A DNA stretch of 46,577 nucleotides, taken from Bacteroidetes bacterium MED-G13 (lineage in GTDB: Bacteria > Bacteroidota > Bacteroidia > Flavobacteriales > Flavobacteriaceae). Within the stretch, counting starts at the first letter, position 1; every line of letters begins with the position of its first letter. The notes under the pieces are model-generated. The model saw only the letters and a program-made list of their open reading frames with translations, was not told the origin of the DNA and did not search any database. The stretch spans positions 1 through 46,577 of the forward strand of contig NTKO01000004.1 of assembly GCA_002457735.1 (NCBI GenBank), read 5' to 3'. Shown in pieces: positions 9,458-18,838 of this stretch. The position numbers and the translations under genes are program-made.

Positions 9458-9465
9458 TAATTTTG
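9458..9465 (+). promoter_or_regulatory. Possible gcvP promoter (-7 box)
   Basis: TAATTTTG fits the TAnnTTTG consensus and lies 17 bases before the gcvP ATG. No convincing -33 TTTG stands at 19 bases upstream. The region is so T-rich that a chance match is possible. Confidence 0.35.
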
Positions 9466-9482
9466 AAAGATATTTTTTTAAA

Positions 9483-12329
9483 ATGAATACAGAATCTTTT
9501 GAAAGAAGACATATAGGTCCAAGGGATATTGAGATTGAGCAAATGCTAAAAGTTGTAAATGCTAAATCTATTGATGATTTGATAGACCAGACCATACCAA
9601 AAAGTATAAGAAATACTAAAGAAATGGTTTTGGATCCACCGATGTCAGAGTCTGATTATCTAATGCATTTGAAAAAGATGTCTTCATTAAATAAGGTTTA
9701 TAAGACATATATTGGAATGGGTTATAATAGATCTTATCTTCCAGCTGTAATTCAAAGAAATATATTAGAAAATCCTGGTTGGTATACAGCCTACACTCCT
9801 TACCAGGCAGAAATTGCCCAAGGAAGACTTGAGGCACTATTAAACTTTCAAACCATGATCACAGATTTGACTGGTATGGAAATTTCTAATGCATCCTTGC
9901 TTGATGAAAGTACTGCTGCTGCAGAAGCTATGACTCTTATGTTTTCCACAAGAACAAGAGAACAAAAAAAGGAAAATATCAATTCATTTTTTGTTTCAAG
10001 TGATACTTTTCCACAAACAATAGCATTACTAAAAACAAGATCAAAACCATTGGGCATAAAATTAGAAATTTCTGATTTAGATAAGTTTGATATTTCTAAA
10101 GGTTATTTTGGTATTTTTTTACAATATCCTGGTCTTTCCGGAAATATAAATGATATTGAGCCTATAATTAAAAATTGTAAAGAAAAAGAAATTAAGGCTG
10201 CAGTTTCTGCAGATATTCTTTCATTAGCACTATTGAAATCCCCAGGAGAGATGGGTGCTGATGTTGTTGTTGGAAGCACACAAAGATTTGGAATCCCTCT
10301 TGGATATGGGGGGCCACACGCAGCTTACTTTGCAACAAAAAGAGAATTTAAAAGAAATCTCCCTGGAAGAATAATTGGAGTTAGTATTGATCAAAACGGA
10401 AGTAGAGCATTGAGAATGGCTCTACAAACAAGAGAACAACACATTAAAAGAGATAGGGCCACATCAAATATTTGTACCGCACAAGTATTACTTGCTGTAA
10501 TGGCAGGTATGTATTCTGTATATCATGGGCCCGATGGATTGAAAGAAATAGCAAAAAAAGTTCACTCTAATGCATGTATTTTGGAAGAAAATTTAAATCT
10601 CCTTGGATTTAAAACACCAAATAAATCTTTCTTCGATACAATATTAGTTAAATGTGATTCAAACACAATTAAAGGTAAAGCTTTAGAAAATGAAATCAAC
10701 TTTCATTACCCTAATGAAAATTTGGTTTCAATTTCTATAAATGAAACAACAACAACAAAGGATATATTTGAGATAATTTCAATATTTGCGTCTTCAATCG
10801 ATTCAAATATTGAAAACTTTTCAAATTTTGAAAGTTTAAATAGAATCCCAAAAAAATATGTAAGGACTTCGACTTTCTTAACAGATGAAGTTTTTTCTAA
10901 ATATAAATCTGAAACTTCTCTAATGAGATATATTAAATCTTTAGAAAATAAGGATCTTGCATTAAACACTTCAATGATTTCATTGGGATCATGTACCATG
11001 AAATTAAATGCAGCTGCTGAAATGCTTCCTCTAAGTTGGAATCGCTGGTTAAATATTCATCCGTTTGCTCCAAAAAATCAAGCAATTGGATATGAAAAAG
11101 TTTTAAAAAAATTAGAAAATCAATTAAAAGAAATCACAGGGTTTGATGCTGTTTCTTTACAGCCAAATTCTGGAGCTCAAGGGGAATATGCTGGACTAAT
11201 GGTAATAAAATCCTACCACGAAAATAATGGTGATTTTCATAGAAATATTTGTTTAATACCTTCTTCAGCACATGGGACAAATCCAGCTAGTGCAGTTATG
11301 GCTGGAATGCAAGTTGTAGTTGTAAATTCATCTGAAAACGGAAATATTGATATTATTGACCTAGAAGAAAAAGTATTAAAATACAAAGAAAGACTTGGAG
11401 CCTTAATGATTACATACCCATCAACTCATGGAGTTTTTGAATCCGATATCTTAAAAATTACAAATATTGTTCATGAAAATGGAGGACAAGTTTATATGGA
11501 TGGAGCTAACATGAATGCTCAAGTAGGTCTAACAAACCCAAAAATTATAGGTGCTGATGTATGTCATTTGAATTTACACAAAACTTTTGCCATTCCTCAT
11601 GGTGGTGGGGGGCCTGGTGTTGGCCCAATTTGTGTTGCAAAACATTTAAGTCCATTTTTACCCTCAAACCCTATTATCAAAACTGGAGGCGATCTTGCAA
11701 TTCCAGCTATCTCTGCTGCTCCATATGGATCAGCACTTGCATGTTTAATTTCATATGGATATATTTCAATGTTGGGTGCCCAAGGTCTAGCTAGATCTAC
11801 AAAAATTGCAATTCTAAATGCAAATTATATAAAAGAAAGACTACAAAATGATTATAATATTTTGTACACTGGTGAGTTGGGAAGATCTGCACACGAAATG
11901 ATTATCGATTGTAGACCATTCAAAGAATATGGTGTTGAGGTTGTAGATATTGCCAAAAGATTAATGGATTATGGATTTCATGCCCCGACCGTTTCATTCC
12001 CAGTTGTTGGAACAATGATGATTGAGCCAACCGAGAGTGAAAATAAAAAAGAAATAGATAGATTTTGTGATGCAATGATTTCAATCAAACAAGAAATATT
12101 ACTTTGTAATTCTAATGATACTGATAATTTATTGAAAAACTCCCCACATACATTAGAGATGGTCACTTCAGATTCTTGGAATTACAAATATTCCCGCAAA
12201 AAAGCTGCATTTGCCTTGGATTATATAAGAGAAAATAAATTTTGGCCACCCGTAAGAAGAGTTGATGATGCTTATGGTGATCGCAACTTAATTTGTAGTT
12301 GTAATCCGATTGAATTATATGCGGATTAA
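9483..12329 (+). CDS. gcvP: Glycine dehydrogenase (decarboxylating), P protein
   Basis: This is the PLP-dependent P subunit of the glycine cleavage system. It decarboxylates glycine and passes the aminomethyl group to the lipoyl H protein. It is the long, fused homodimeric form of 948 residues, with the N-terminal half starting ESFERRHIGP and the catalytic C-terminal half holding the PLP Lys at residue 700 in HLNLHKTFAIPHGGGG. The glycine-rich loop GGGGPGVGP follows that Lys. No gcvH or gcvT is in the window, so the other subunits are elsewhere. A three-gene set begins 55 bases downstream with no strong hairpin between, so read-through is possible. Confidence 0.97.
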   Translation: MNTESFERRHIGPRDIEIEQMLKVVNAKSIDDLIDQTIPKSIRNTKEMVLDPPMSESDYLMHLKKMSSLNKVYKTYIGMGYNRSYLPAVIQRNILENPGWYTAYTPYQAEIAQGRLEALLNFQTMITDLTGMEISNASLLDESTAAAEAMTLMFSTRTREQKKENINSFFVSSDTFPQTIALLKTRSKPLGIKLEISDLDKFDISKGYFGIFLQYPGLSGNINDIEPIIKNCKEKEIKAAVSADILSLALLKSPGEMGADVVVGSTQRFGIPLGYGGPHAAYFATKREFKRNLPGRIIGVSIDQNGSRALRMALQTREQHIKRDRATSNICTAQVLLAVMAGMYSVYHGPDGLKEIAKKVHSNACILEENLNLLGFKTPNKSFFDTILVKCDSNTIKGKALENEINFHYPNENLVSISINETTTTKDIFEIISIFASSIDSNIENFSNFESLNRIPKKYVRTSTFLTDEVFSKYKSETSLMRYIKSLENKDLALNTSMISLGSCTMKLNAAAEMLPLSWNRWLNIHPFAPKNQAIGYEKVLKKLENQLKEITGFDAVSLQPNSGAQGEYAGLMVIKSYHENNGDFHRNICLIPSSAHGTNPASAVMAGMQVVVVNSSENGNIDIIDLEEKVLKYKERLGALMITYPSTHGVFESDILKITNIVHENGGQVYMDGANMNAQVGLTNPKIIGADVCHLNLHKTFAIPHGGGGPGVGPICVAKHLSPFLPSNPIIKTGGDLAIPAISAAPYGSALACLISYGYISMLGAQGLARSTKIAILNANYIKERLQNDYNILYTGELGRSAHEMIIDCRPFKEYGVEVVDIAKRLMDYGFHAPTVSFPVVGTMMIEPTESENKKEIDRFCDAMISIKQEILLCNSNDTDNLLKNSPHTLEMVTSDSWNYKYSRKKAAFALDYIRENKFWPPVRRVDDAYGDRNLICSCNPIELYAD

Positions 12330-12384
12330 TTTTTTTATGGTTTTATTAATTTTTAAGTTTACTTTTTAATATTAAAAATAAATT

Positions 12385-13446
12385 TTGATTAAAAATGTTA
12401 AAATAATTGGAAGCGGATCCTTTCTGCCAAAAGTAATCCAAGATAATTCAAAATTTTTAGATAAAGTATTCTTTGATAATTCCAATAATAGAATTGAAAC
12501 CGATAATAAACTGATCACTGAAAAATTTGAAAAAATAACTGGCATCAAAGAAAGAAGATATGCAGAAAAGAAAATGAATACTTCAGATTTAGCTTATTAT
12601 GCTGCAAAAAATGCAATAAAAAATGCAAATATTGATCCTGAAACTATTGATTACATAATCCTTGCACACAACTTTGGAAATGTAGATAATAAACATCAAG
12701 TAGATGTATTTCCAAGTATCGCAGTTCGAGTAAAAAATCTCTTGAAAATTAAAAACCCGAAATGTGTAGCCTATGATATTCTTTTTGGATGTCCTGGATG
12801 GCTTGAGGGTATGATTCAAGGATTTAGCTTTATTAAATCAGGTTTAGCAAAAAGATGTTTAGTGATAGGAGCTGACACGCTTTCAAGAGTCGTAGATCCT
12901 TCTGATAGAGATTCTATGATTTTTGCTGACGGAGCTGGTGCTAATATTATTGAGGCATCTAATTCTTCAGGTGGTATTCTTTCACATAATACAGCAACAT
13001 ATGCTAATGACGAGGTTTTTTATTTATTTTATGGTAAATCATATAACCCTAATTCTGATCAAAATAAAAAATATATAAAGATGAGAGGAAGAAAAGTTTA
13101 TGAATTTGCATTAAAAAATGTTCCAGCTGCAATTAAAGAATGTATTGATAAATCTAAATCTAATATTTCAGAAATAAAAAAAATACTTATTCATCAAGCT
13201 AATGCAAAAATGGATGATGCAATTGTAAAACGACTTTATAAACTTTATAGTTTAGAAGCTCCAGAAAATATTATGCCACTAACTGTAGATAGATTTGGAA
13301 ATAGTTCAGTGGCCACTGTACCAACAATGTATGATTTAATATTAAATGAAAATTTGGATAATCATCAAATAAAAAAAGGAGACAAAATTATTTTTGCCAG
13401 CGTTGGTGCAGGAATGCATATAAATGCAATGGTATATGAACACTAA
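12385..13446 (+). CDS. FabH-like beta-ketoacyl-ACP synthase III family protein
   Basis: This is a 353-residue thiolase-fold condensing enzyme. The catalytic triad is visible: Cys136 in LFGCPGW, His270 in LIHQANAK, and Asn306 in RFGNSSVAT. FabH enzymes start fatty-acid synthesis by joining acyl-CoA to malonyl-ACP; relatives make other ketoacyl products. The segment before the Cys and the ILAHNFGNVDNKHQVDVFPS stretch differ from standard FabH, so a specialised substrate is plausible. The start is TTG: a stop sits at 12379-12381, and no in-frame ATG occurs until the middle of the first domain (residue 62), past conserved sequence. It is followed after 2 bases by a methyltransferase gene. Confidence 0.8.
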   Translation: MIKNVKIIGSGSFLPKVIQDNSKFLDKVFFDNSNNRIETDNKLITEKFEKITGIKERRYAEKKMNTSDLAYYAAKNAIKNANIDPETIDYIILAHNFGNVDNKHQVDVFPSIAVRVKNLLKIKNPKCVAYDILFGCPGWLEGMIQGFSFIKSGLAKRCLVIGADTLSRVVDPSDRDSMIFADGAGANIIEASNSSGGILSHNTATYANDEVFYLFYGKSYNPNSDQNKKYIKMRGRKVYEFALKNVPAAIKECIDKSKSNISEIKKILIHQANAKMDDAIVKRLYKLYSLEAPENIMPLTVDRFGNSSVATVPTMYDLILNENLDNHQIKKGDKIIFASVGAGMHINAMVYEH

Positions 13447-13448
13447 TC

Positions 13449-13979
13449 ATGTACGTAACTAATTTTCCAAAAAAGAGATATCATAAGACCTTAAACTTTT
13501 TTAAAAGATTTATTTCAAAAGATGAAAATATTTTAGACTTGGGGATTAAAAATCCTCTATCTAAAATTCTAATTAAAGAAGGATATAAGATTACAAATAC
13601 AACTGGCGAAGATCTTGATTTTAACAGGTCATGTATTCATTCTAGCGATCATTCTGTTATTTCAGCATTTCAAATTTTTGAGCATATGCTCAACCCCTTT
13701 CAATTATTAAACGAAATTAAATCTAAAAAATTAATTTGTAGTGTTCCTCTAAAATTATGGTTTGCTAAAGCATACAGAAACCCACAAGATATAAGAGATA
13801 ATCACTATCATGAGTTTGAAACATGGCAATTTAAAATGCTATTAAAAAAAACTGGGTGGAATATAATTGCCGAAGAAAAATTCACAAACCCAGTTTCAAA
13901 AATTGGTTTTAGACCAATATTAAGATTATTTACTCCTAGATACCTTTTGATATATGCTGAAAAAATAAATATTCAATGA
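13449..13979 (+). CDS. Small SAM-dependent methyltransferase-like protein
   Basis: This is a 176-residue protein resembling short class I (type 11) methyltransferases. Motif I is reduced to ILDLGIKNPLS at 28-38, without the usual GxGxG. A FQIFEHMLNPFQLLNEI segment resembles the HLxDPxxxLxE motif seen after motif II-III in these enzymes. Later pieces (YHEFETWQFKMLLKKTGW) also match the family. It sits between the FabH-like gene (2-base gap) and a glycosyltransferase (4-base overlap). The weak SAM loop means the activity is not certain, and the acceptor is unknown. Confidence 0.6.
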   Translation: MYVTNFPKKRYHKTLNFFKRFISKDENILDLGIKNPLSKILIKEGYKITNTTGEDLDFNRSCIHSSDHSVISAFQIFEHMLNPFQLLNEIKSKKLICSVPLKLWFAKAYRNPQDIRDNHYHEFETWQFKMLLKKTGWNIIAEEKFTNPVSKIGFRPILRLFTPRYLLIYAEKINIQ

Positions 13980-14833
13980 GGATATATGTAATAATTGCTA
14001 TTTACAATGAAGATTCTTTTTTAGAGAGGTCAATTAATTCAATTATTAATCAAACTATTATCCCTGAAAAGGTCATTTATGTAGATGATAATTCAACTGA
14101 TTCATCCAAAAATATACTATCTAAATACTCTCAAAAATTTAATTGGATAGATCTAATTCACATTGAAACTTCAAATCAGCATATTCCTGGATCAAAAATT
14201 ATTAATGCTTTTTATGAAGGATTGAAAAATTTGGATGATGATTATGATATAGTTTGTAAGTTTGACGGAGATATTATTTTACCAAAAGATTATTTTGAAA
14301 AGTTAAATAAGATTTTCCTTAATAATAAGAAAGTTGGAATAGCCGGTGGTAATATGTATATTTTGAAAAGAAATAAATGGGTTTATGAAAATATATCCTC
14401 AAAAAATCATGTAAGGGGTCCAATCAAAGCTTATAGAAAAGAGTGTTTTATTGAAATAGGAGGCCTAAAAGCTCATATAGGATGGGATACATTAGATGTA
14501 TTATTAGCTAAAAAAAATGATTGGGAAATTTATACAGATAAAAATCTTCAAGTAAAACATTTAAAGAGAACTGGATCTAGCTATACTTTTAAATCAAAAT
14601 TCCTGCAAGGTAAAGCACTGTATTGCATGAGATTTGGAATTATACTTTCAATACTAACACTAACAAAATCATCTTACAATACAGTAGATATTTCAAAGCT
14701 TTTATTTGGAATATTTGGTTACGTGTATGCTTTCATTTCTAGAAAAGAACGAATTGTTAATATCAGTGAAGGTAAATTCATCAGAAAATATAGGTGGAAT
14801 TCATTCAAAAAAAAATACTTTACAAAAGACTAA
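13976..14833 (+). CDS. Family 2 glycosyltransferase
   Basis: This is a 285-residue GT-A fold glycosyltransferase. It begins IYVIIAIYNEDSFLERSINSI, the typical GT2 opening, then VDDNSTDSS, and the metal-binding DGD at 97-99 in KFDGDIILP. A W/R-containing acceptor region (RGPIKAYRKECF, GWDTLDVLL) follows. There is a weakly hydrophobic stretch near 220-255 but no clear set of membrane helices. It overlaps the methyltransferase by 4 bases and its 3' end overlaps the convergent alaS by 4 bases. Together with the FabH-like and methyltransferase genes it may make or modify a lipid or surface glycan; that is inference. Confidence 0.8.
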   Translation: MRIYVIIAIYNEDSFLERSINSIINQTIIPEKVIYVDDNSTDSSKNILSKYSQKFNWIDLIHIETSNQHIPGSKIINAFYEGLKNLDDDYDIVCKFDGDIILPKDYFEKLNKIFLNNKKVGIAGGNMYILKRNKWVYENISSKNHVRGPIKAYRKECFIEIGGLKAHIGWDTLDVLLAKKNDWEIYTDKNLQVKHLKRTGSSYTFKSKFLQGKALYCMRFGIILSILTLTKSSYNTVDISKLLFGIFGYVYAFISRKERIVNISEGKFIRKYRWNSFKKKYFTKD

Positions 14834-17451
14834 AATAGCTTAGAAATACTTTTTTTACATAAATCTAAAATCTCATTTGGTCTTGAGCCTACAAAAGAGT
14901 ATGTAGAATAAAAATCCTGCCCACCACCTTTACCATCAATTTTTTTAATAACTGGGTCAAATAATATTTTAGATGTTATACCCGTTTTATCAATTATATT
15001 TTTTGAAATATAGCACGAGCAATTTACAATATCATTTGAATGACATATCATCAGAATCAATATATCAGTATAACCTTTGACAATAGAAAAGATTAAATTT
15101 CTAATTTGCTTTGGATCAATATCGACAATTCCAATGTATTTTGTAATCCCAGAAATATTTTCAAGTTTTCCCTCAATTTGATTTTTTAGTGTTGAGATTC
15201 TTTGATTTTCTAATAACTCAATATTTTTTTTGAGTTTATTACTTTGATTTTTCAGGTTTTTAATTGTTTCAACAACATCAACTGGATTATTTAGTAAATT
15301 GTTTATGCTATCAAATTCTTTTAATCTGTGATTATAATAATCTTTAAGAGAGTAATTAGTTATTGCCTCTATTCTTCTTATTCCAGAAGCAATAGCAGTT
15401 TCATTGATAATTTTAAATCTCCATAGTTCTTTTGAATTATTTACATGAGTGCCTACACATAATTCATAGGATTCATCAAATTTTATGGTTCTTACTTTAT
15501 CTCCGTACTTCTCTCCAAAAATTCCTATCGCACCCATTTTAAACGCTTCTTCAGTCGAGACATTAGTTTGAACTTCAAGACCAATCTCCTTATCAATTAA
15601 ATTATTAATATCAATTTCAATTTTATCTAAAGTAGTTTTTTCAATTTTCTCAAAATGAGAAAAATCAAATCTAAAACTTTTATCACTTACTCTACTACCT
15701 TTTTGCTGAATGTGATTGCCAAGAATTGACCTAAGTGATAAATTTAATAAATGTGTAGCTGTATGATTACACTCAACTGCATGCCTAAATAATTTATCAA
15801 CGGAGACAATAAATTTAGGGGAACTAAACTCCGGAAGTTCTTTTGTAATATGTAATACCAAACTTCCTTCCTTCAATGTATCTGTAATATTGATAAATTT
15901 CCCATCTTTTAAATTAATTTTTCCTTTATCACCAATTTGACCGCCCGCTTCTGCATAAAATGGGGTTTGATCAAAGATTAACTGGTAAGAAATACCTTCT
16001 TTTTTTGAATCAATTTTCCTGTATTTTAATATACTGATCTCTGCTTCTAAAAAATCATATCCTATGAATTTACTATTATGATTTTTTTTAGAAATTACAA
16101 TCCAATCTCCAACAAAGCTTTCACCTGCATTTTTGGATCTATTTCTTTGTTTTTCTAATTCAAGCTCAAAGCCATTTTTATCAACCTTGAAACCTTTTTC
16201 TTTAGCAATAATTTTGGTCAAATCAAATGGGAAACCAAATGTATCATATAGTTCAAATGCTTTTTCACCTTTAATTATTTTATCTTTTGATTTCGAGGTT
16301 AGAGAATTTAACATTACTAAACCTTGATCCAAAGTTCTTAAAAATGAGAGTTCCTCTTCTCTAATAATACTTTTAATAAGCTGCTTATTTGTGACTAATT
16401 CCTCAAAATCTGAGCTCATTTTTTTTATTAAAATTTCAGATAAATTTCCAAGAAATGGTTTTTTTATTTCCAAAAAAGAGTATGCATATCTTACAGCTCT
16501 ACGAAGAATTCTTCTGATAACATATCCAGCTCCATTATTTGATGGCAACTGACCATCAGCTATAGAGAAGCAAACAGCTCTTAAATGGTCAGCAATAACA
16601 CGCATGGAAATATCCTTTTGCTCATTGTCACCATATTTAGAATTAGATATTTTTTCAATTTCTTTAATAACTCCAGTAAAAATATCTGTATCATAATTAG
16701 AACTAACTCCCTGAAGAACCATAGACAATCTCTCTAGCCCCATACCAGTGTCAATATGTTTTTTGGGTAAATTAATTAAAACCCCATCCGATTTTCTTTC
16801 ATATTGTATAAAAACCAAATTCCATAATTCTATTACTTTTGGATTATCTTTATTTACCAACTCAGCGGCGTTAACCTTGCTCTTTTCAATTTTATCCCTT
16901 AAATCCACGTGAATTTCACTACAAGGCCCACAAGGACCATGACTACCCATTTCCCAAAAATTATCTTTTTTACCACATAATATTATTTTATCTTTGGATA
17001 TTATGTTACTCCAAATTTCATAGGTTTCCTTATCAATACTCAAATTATCTTCCTCAGAACCTTTATATACGGTCACATAAAGGTCTTCAGCTGGGATTTT
17101 ATAAACCTCAGTTAATAGTTCCCATGCCCACTGTATTGATTCTTCTTTAAAATAATCTCCAAAGCTCCAATTGCCCAACATTTCAAAAAAAGTGTGATGG
17201 TATGTATCATGTCCTACTTCTTCTAGGTCATTATGTTTTCCAGAAACTCTAAGGCATTTTTGAGTATTGGTAATCCTAAGTTGAGTTGGTTTTTTATTCC
17301 CTAAAAAATAGTCTTTAAACGCAACCATTCCAGCATTGACAAACATAAGAGAGGGGTCATTCTTACAAACAATTGGGCTAGAACTAACTATCTTATGTTT
17401 TTTACTTTTAAAAAAATTTAAGAACTTATTTCTGATTTCTGAAGAGTTCAT
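14830..17451 (-). CDS. alaS: Alanine--tRNA ligase
   Basis: This class II aminoacyl-tRNA synthetase charges tRNA-Ala and edits mischarged Ser/Gly. The catalytic domain includes FVNAGMVAFKDYFLG and HIDTGMGLERL. The tRNA-binding helices contain NGAGYVIRRILRRAVRYA. The editing domain has HTATHLL near residue 560 and the CVGTH pair near residue 668. A coiled-coil linker (about 700-760) leads to the C-Ala domain with GGGQDFYS. At 873 residues it is full length. It is divergent from the M23 peptidase gene, with an 87-base intergenic region carrying promoter boxes on both strands. Confidence 0.97.
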   Translation of the reverse strand: MNSSEIRNKFLNFFKSKKHKIVSSSPIVCKNDPSLMFVNAGMVAFKDYFLGNKKPTQLRITNTQKCLRVSGKHNDLEEVGHDTYHHTFFEMLGNWSFGDYFKEESIQWAWELLTEVYKIPAEDLYVTVYKGSEEDNLSIDKETYEIWSNIISKDKIILCGKKDNFWEMGSHGPCGPCSEIHVDLRDKIEKSKVNAAELVNKDNPKVIELWNLVFIQYERKSDGVLINLPKKHIDTGMGLERLSMVLQGVSSNYDTDIFTGVIKEIEKISNSKYGDNEQKDISMRVIADHLRAVCFSIADGQLPSNNGAGYVIRRILRRAVRYAYSFLEIKKPFLGNLSEILIKKMSSDFEELVTNKQLIKSIIREEELSFLRTLDQGLVMLNSLTSKSKDKIIKGEKAFELYDTFGFPFDLTKIIAKEKGFKVDKNGFELELEKQRNRSKNAGESFVGDWIVISKKNHNSKFIGYDFLEAEISILKYRKIDSKKEGISYQLIFDQTPFYAEAGGQIGDKGKINLKDGKFINITDTLKEGSLVLHITKELPEFSSPKFIVSVDKLFRHAVECNHTATHLLNLSLRSILGNHIQQKGSRVSDKSFRFDFSHFEKIEKTTLDKIEIDINNLIDKEIGLEVQTNVSTEEAFKMGAIGIFGEKYGDKVRTIKFDESYELCVGTHVNNSKELWRFKIINETAIASGIRRIEAITNYSLKDYYNHRLKEFDSINNLLNNPVDVVETIKNLKNQSNKLKKNIELLENQRISTLKNQIEGKLENISGITKYIGIVDIDPKQIRNLIFSIVKGYTDILILMICHSNDIVNCSCYISKNIIDKTGITSKILFDPVIKKIDGKGGGQDFYSTYSFVGSRPNEILDLCKKSISKLF

Positions 17452-17488
17452 ATAAATTGAAAGATTTAAGCGATAAAAAAACTATTGT

Positions 17489-17496
17489 TATCTTTG
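17489..17496 (+). promoter_or_regulatory. Predicted promoter of the M23 peptidase-merR pair (-7 box)
   Basis: TATCTTTG fits TAnnTTTG, 42 bases before the peptidase ATG. It forms an exact 8-bp inverted repeat with the box at 17520-17527, so it could also be one arm of an operator. The -33 region has only TTTA at a loose spacing. Confidence 0.45.
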
Positions 17497-17519
17497 CTGA
17501 AATTTTAATATTACAGATA

Positions 17520-17527
17520 CAAAGATA
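17520..17527 (-). promoter_or_regulatory. Predicted alaS promoter (-7 box)
   Basis: The minus strand reads TATCTTTG, a consensus -7 box 68 bases before the alaS ATG. It faces the plus-strand box at 17489-17496, so the two transcripts would start within about 10 bases of each other and overlap at their 5' ends. No clear -33 TTTG is seen. Confidence 0.4.
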
Positions 17528-17538
17528 TAATTTTAAAA

Positions 17539-18510
17539 ATGGCTAAAGTAAAATATTATTATGATTCTGAATCACTGTCCTACAAAAAGATAAAGCCTAG
17601 TAAGAAAAGCGTATTTAAAGATGCATTTAGATATATTTTTAGTTCAGTAGCATTAGCTTTCATATTTATTATTACTGCAGGTTATTTCTTCAAATCTCCT
17701 CAGCAAAAATCCATGGAAAGAGAACTTGAAAATATGATTTTTCAATATTCTCAACTTGATAAAAAAATTGAAGAATTAGATCTCGTGTTAAATAATATAG
17801 AGGACAGAGATAACTCAATTTACAGAATATACTTTGAAGCAAGTCCTATAAGCTCTGATAAAAGGAAAGCAGGTATTGGGGGTATAAACAGATATAAAAA
17901 ATTTGACGGATATGAGTATTCAGACTTAATTAAAAATACTAATGAAAAAATTGATGTCTTACAAAAAAGACTTATTATTCAATCTAAGTCCCTTGACGAA
18001 ATTTCTAAGTTAGCTAATGACAAAAAAGAGTTTTTAAAATCTATACCTGCGATTCAACCTGTTAACAATGATGATTTAACCAGAATTGCATCTGGCTTTG
18101 GGAAACGTAATGATCCTTTTACAAAAATTATTAAGTTTCACCATGGAGTTGATTTTGCTGCTCCTCAGGGGACACCCGTTTATGCTACAGGTGATGGTGT
18201 AATTAAAAGAGTTGATAATAGATCCTCAGGATATGGGAATCATATAAGAATTGATCATGGATATGGGTATATGAGTTTATATGCTCATTTATATAAGTAT
18301 AATGTTGAAAAAAATCAAAAAGTAAAAAGAGGCGATCTTATTGGTTATGTAGGAAATACGGGGCGCTCAAATGCTCCACATCTTCACTACGAGATTTTTA
18401 AAGATGGTGTTCGAATAAATCCAATTAATTTCTATTATGGTAGTTTAACTGCAAAGGAATATGATGAGCTTTTAAAACAAGCATCTGTTGTTAATCAATC
18501 TCTTGATTAA
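17539..18510 (+). CDS. Membrane-anchored M23 (LytM-type) peptidase
   Basis: This is a 323-residue peptidoglycan endopeptidase-like protein. A cytoplasmic stretch of about 30 residues is followed by one membrane helix (about 34-53), a coiled-coil region (about 58-175), and a C-terminal M23 domain. Zinc ligands are visible as HHGVD near residue 200 and HLHYE near residue 281, with the conserved YGNHIRIDHGYG and LYAHL between them. Because the key His and Asp are present it is probably active, unlike degenerate LytM regulators such as EnvC. It should cut cell-wall cross-links in the periplasm. Its stop codon overlaps the ATG of the merR gene (TAATG). Confidence 0.9.
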   Translation: MAKVKYYYDSESLSYKKIKPSKKSVFKDAFRYIFSSVALAFIFIITAGYFFKSPQQKSMERELENMIFQYSQLDKKIEELDLVLNNIEDRDNSIYRIYFEASPISSDKRKAGIGGINRYKKFDGYEYSDLIKNTNEKIDVLQKRLIIQSKSLDEISKLANDKKEFLKSIPAIQPVNNDDLTRIASGFGKRNDPFTKIIKFHHGVDFAAPQGTPVYATGDGVIKRVDNRSSGYGNHIRIDHGYGYMSLYAHLYKYNVEKNQKVKRGDLIGYVGNTGRSNAPHLHYEIFKDGVRINPINFYYGSLTAKEYDELLKQASVVNQSLD

Positions 18511-18836
18511 TGAAATTTAATAGTACCGAAAAAAGATATTACTCAATTGGGGAGGTTTCATCTAAATTTAATGTTAATCCATCACTAATAAGATTTTGGG
18601 AAAAAGAATTTTCAATTCTAAAACCAAAAAAAAATTCCAAAGGAAATAGAAAATTCACTTCAAAAGATATTGAAAACTTTAGTAAAATTTATTTTTTACT
18701 AAAGGAAAAAGGATATACAATTCAAGGTGCAAAAGATTACTTAAAAAATAATATCAAATCCCATTTAAAACTTAATGTAATTAATAGACTTAATGAAATC
18801 AAGTCAAAATTAATTGAAATTAGAGATCAGATTTAA
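18510..18836 (+). CDS. Short MerR-family transcriptional regulator
   Basis: This 108-residue protein is a MerR-type DNA-binding domain: YYSIGEVSSKFNVNPSLIRFWEKEF forms the winged helix-turn-helix, then LKPKKNSKGNRKFTSKDIENF, and a short helix. It has no separate effector domain or metal-binding Cys, so any signal is not evident. Its start shares a base with the M23 peptidase stop, which implies coupled translation, and it ends two bases before the 3' end of der on the other strand. The target is unknown; it may act on its own operon. Confidence 0.85.
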   Translation: MKFNSTEKRYYSIGEVSSKFNVNPSLIRFWEKEFSILKPKKNSKGNRKFTSKDIENFSKIYFLLKEKGYTIQGAKDYLKNNIKSHLKLNVINRLNEIKSKLIEIRDQI

Positions 18837-18838
18837 TA

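Noticed and set aside
12363-12378. AT-only palindrome after gcvP that could be a terminator.
   Set aside because: It has no G-C pairs in the stem, so the hairpin would be too weak to support a terminator call.
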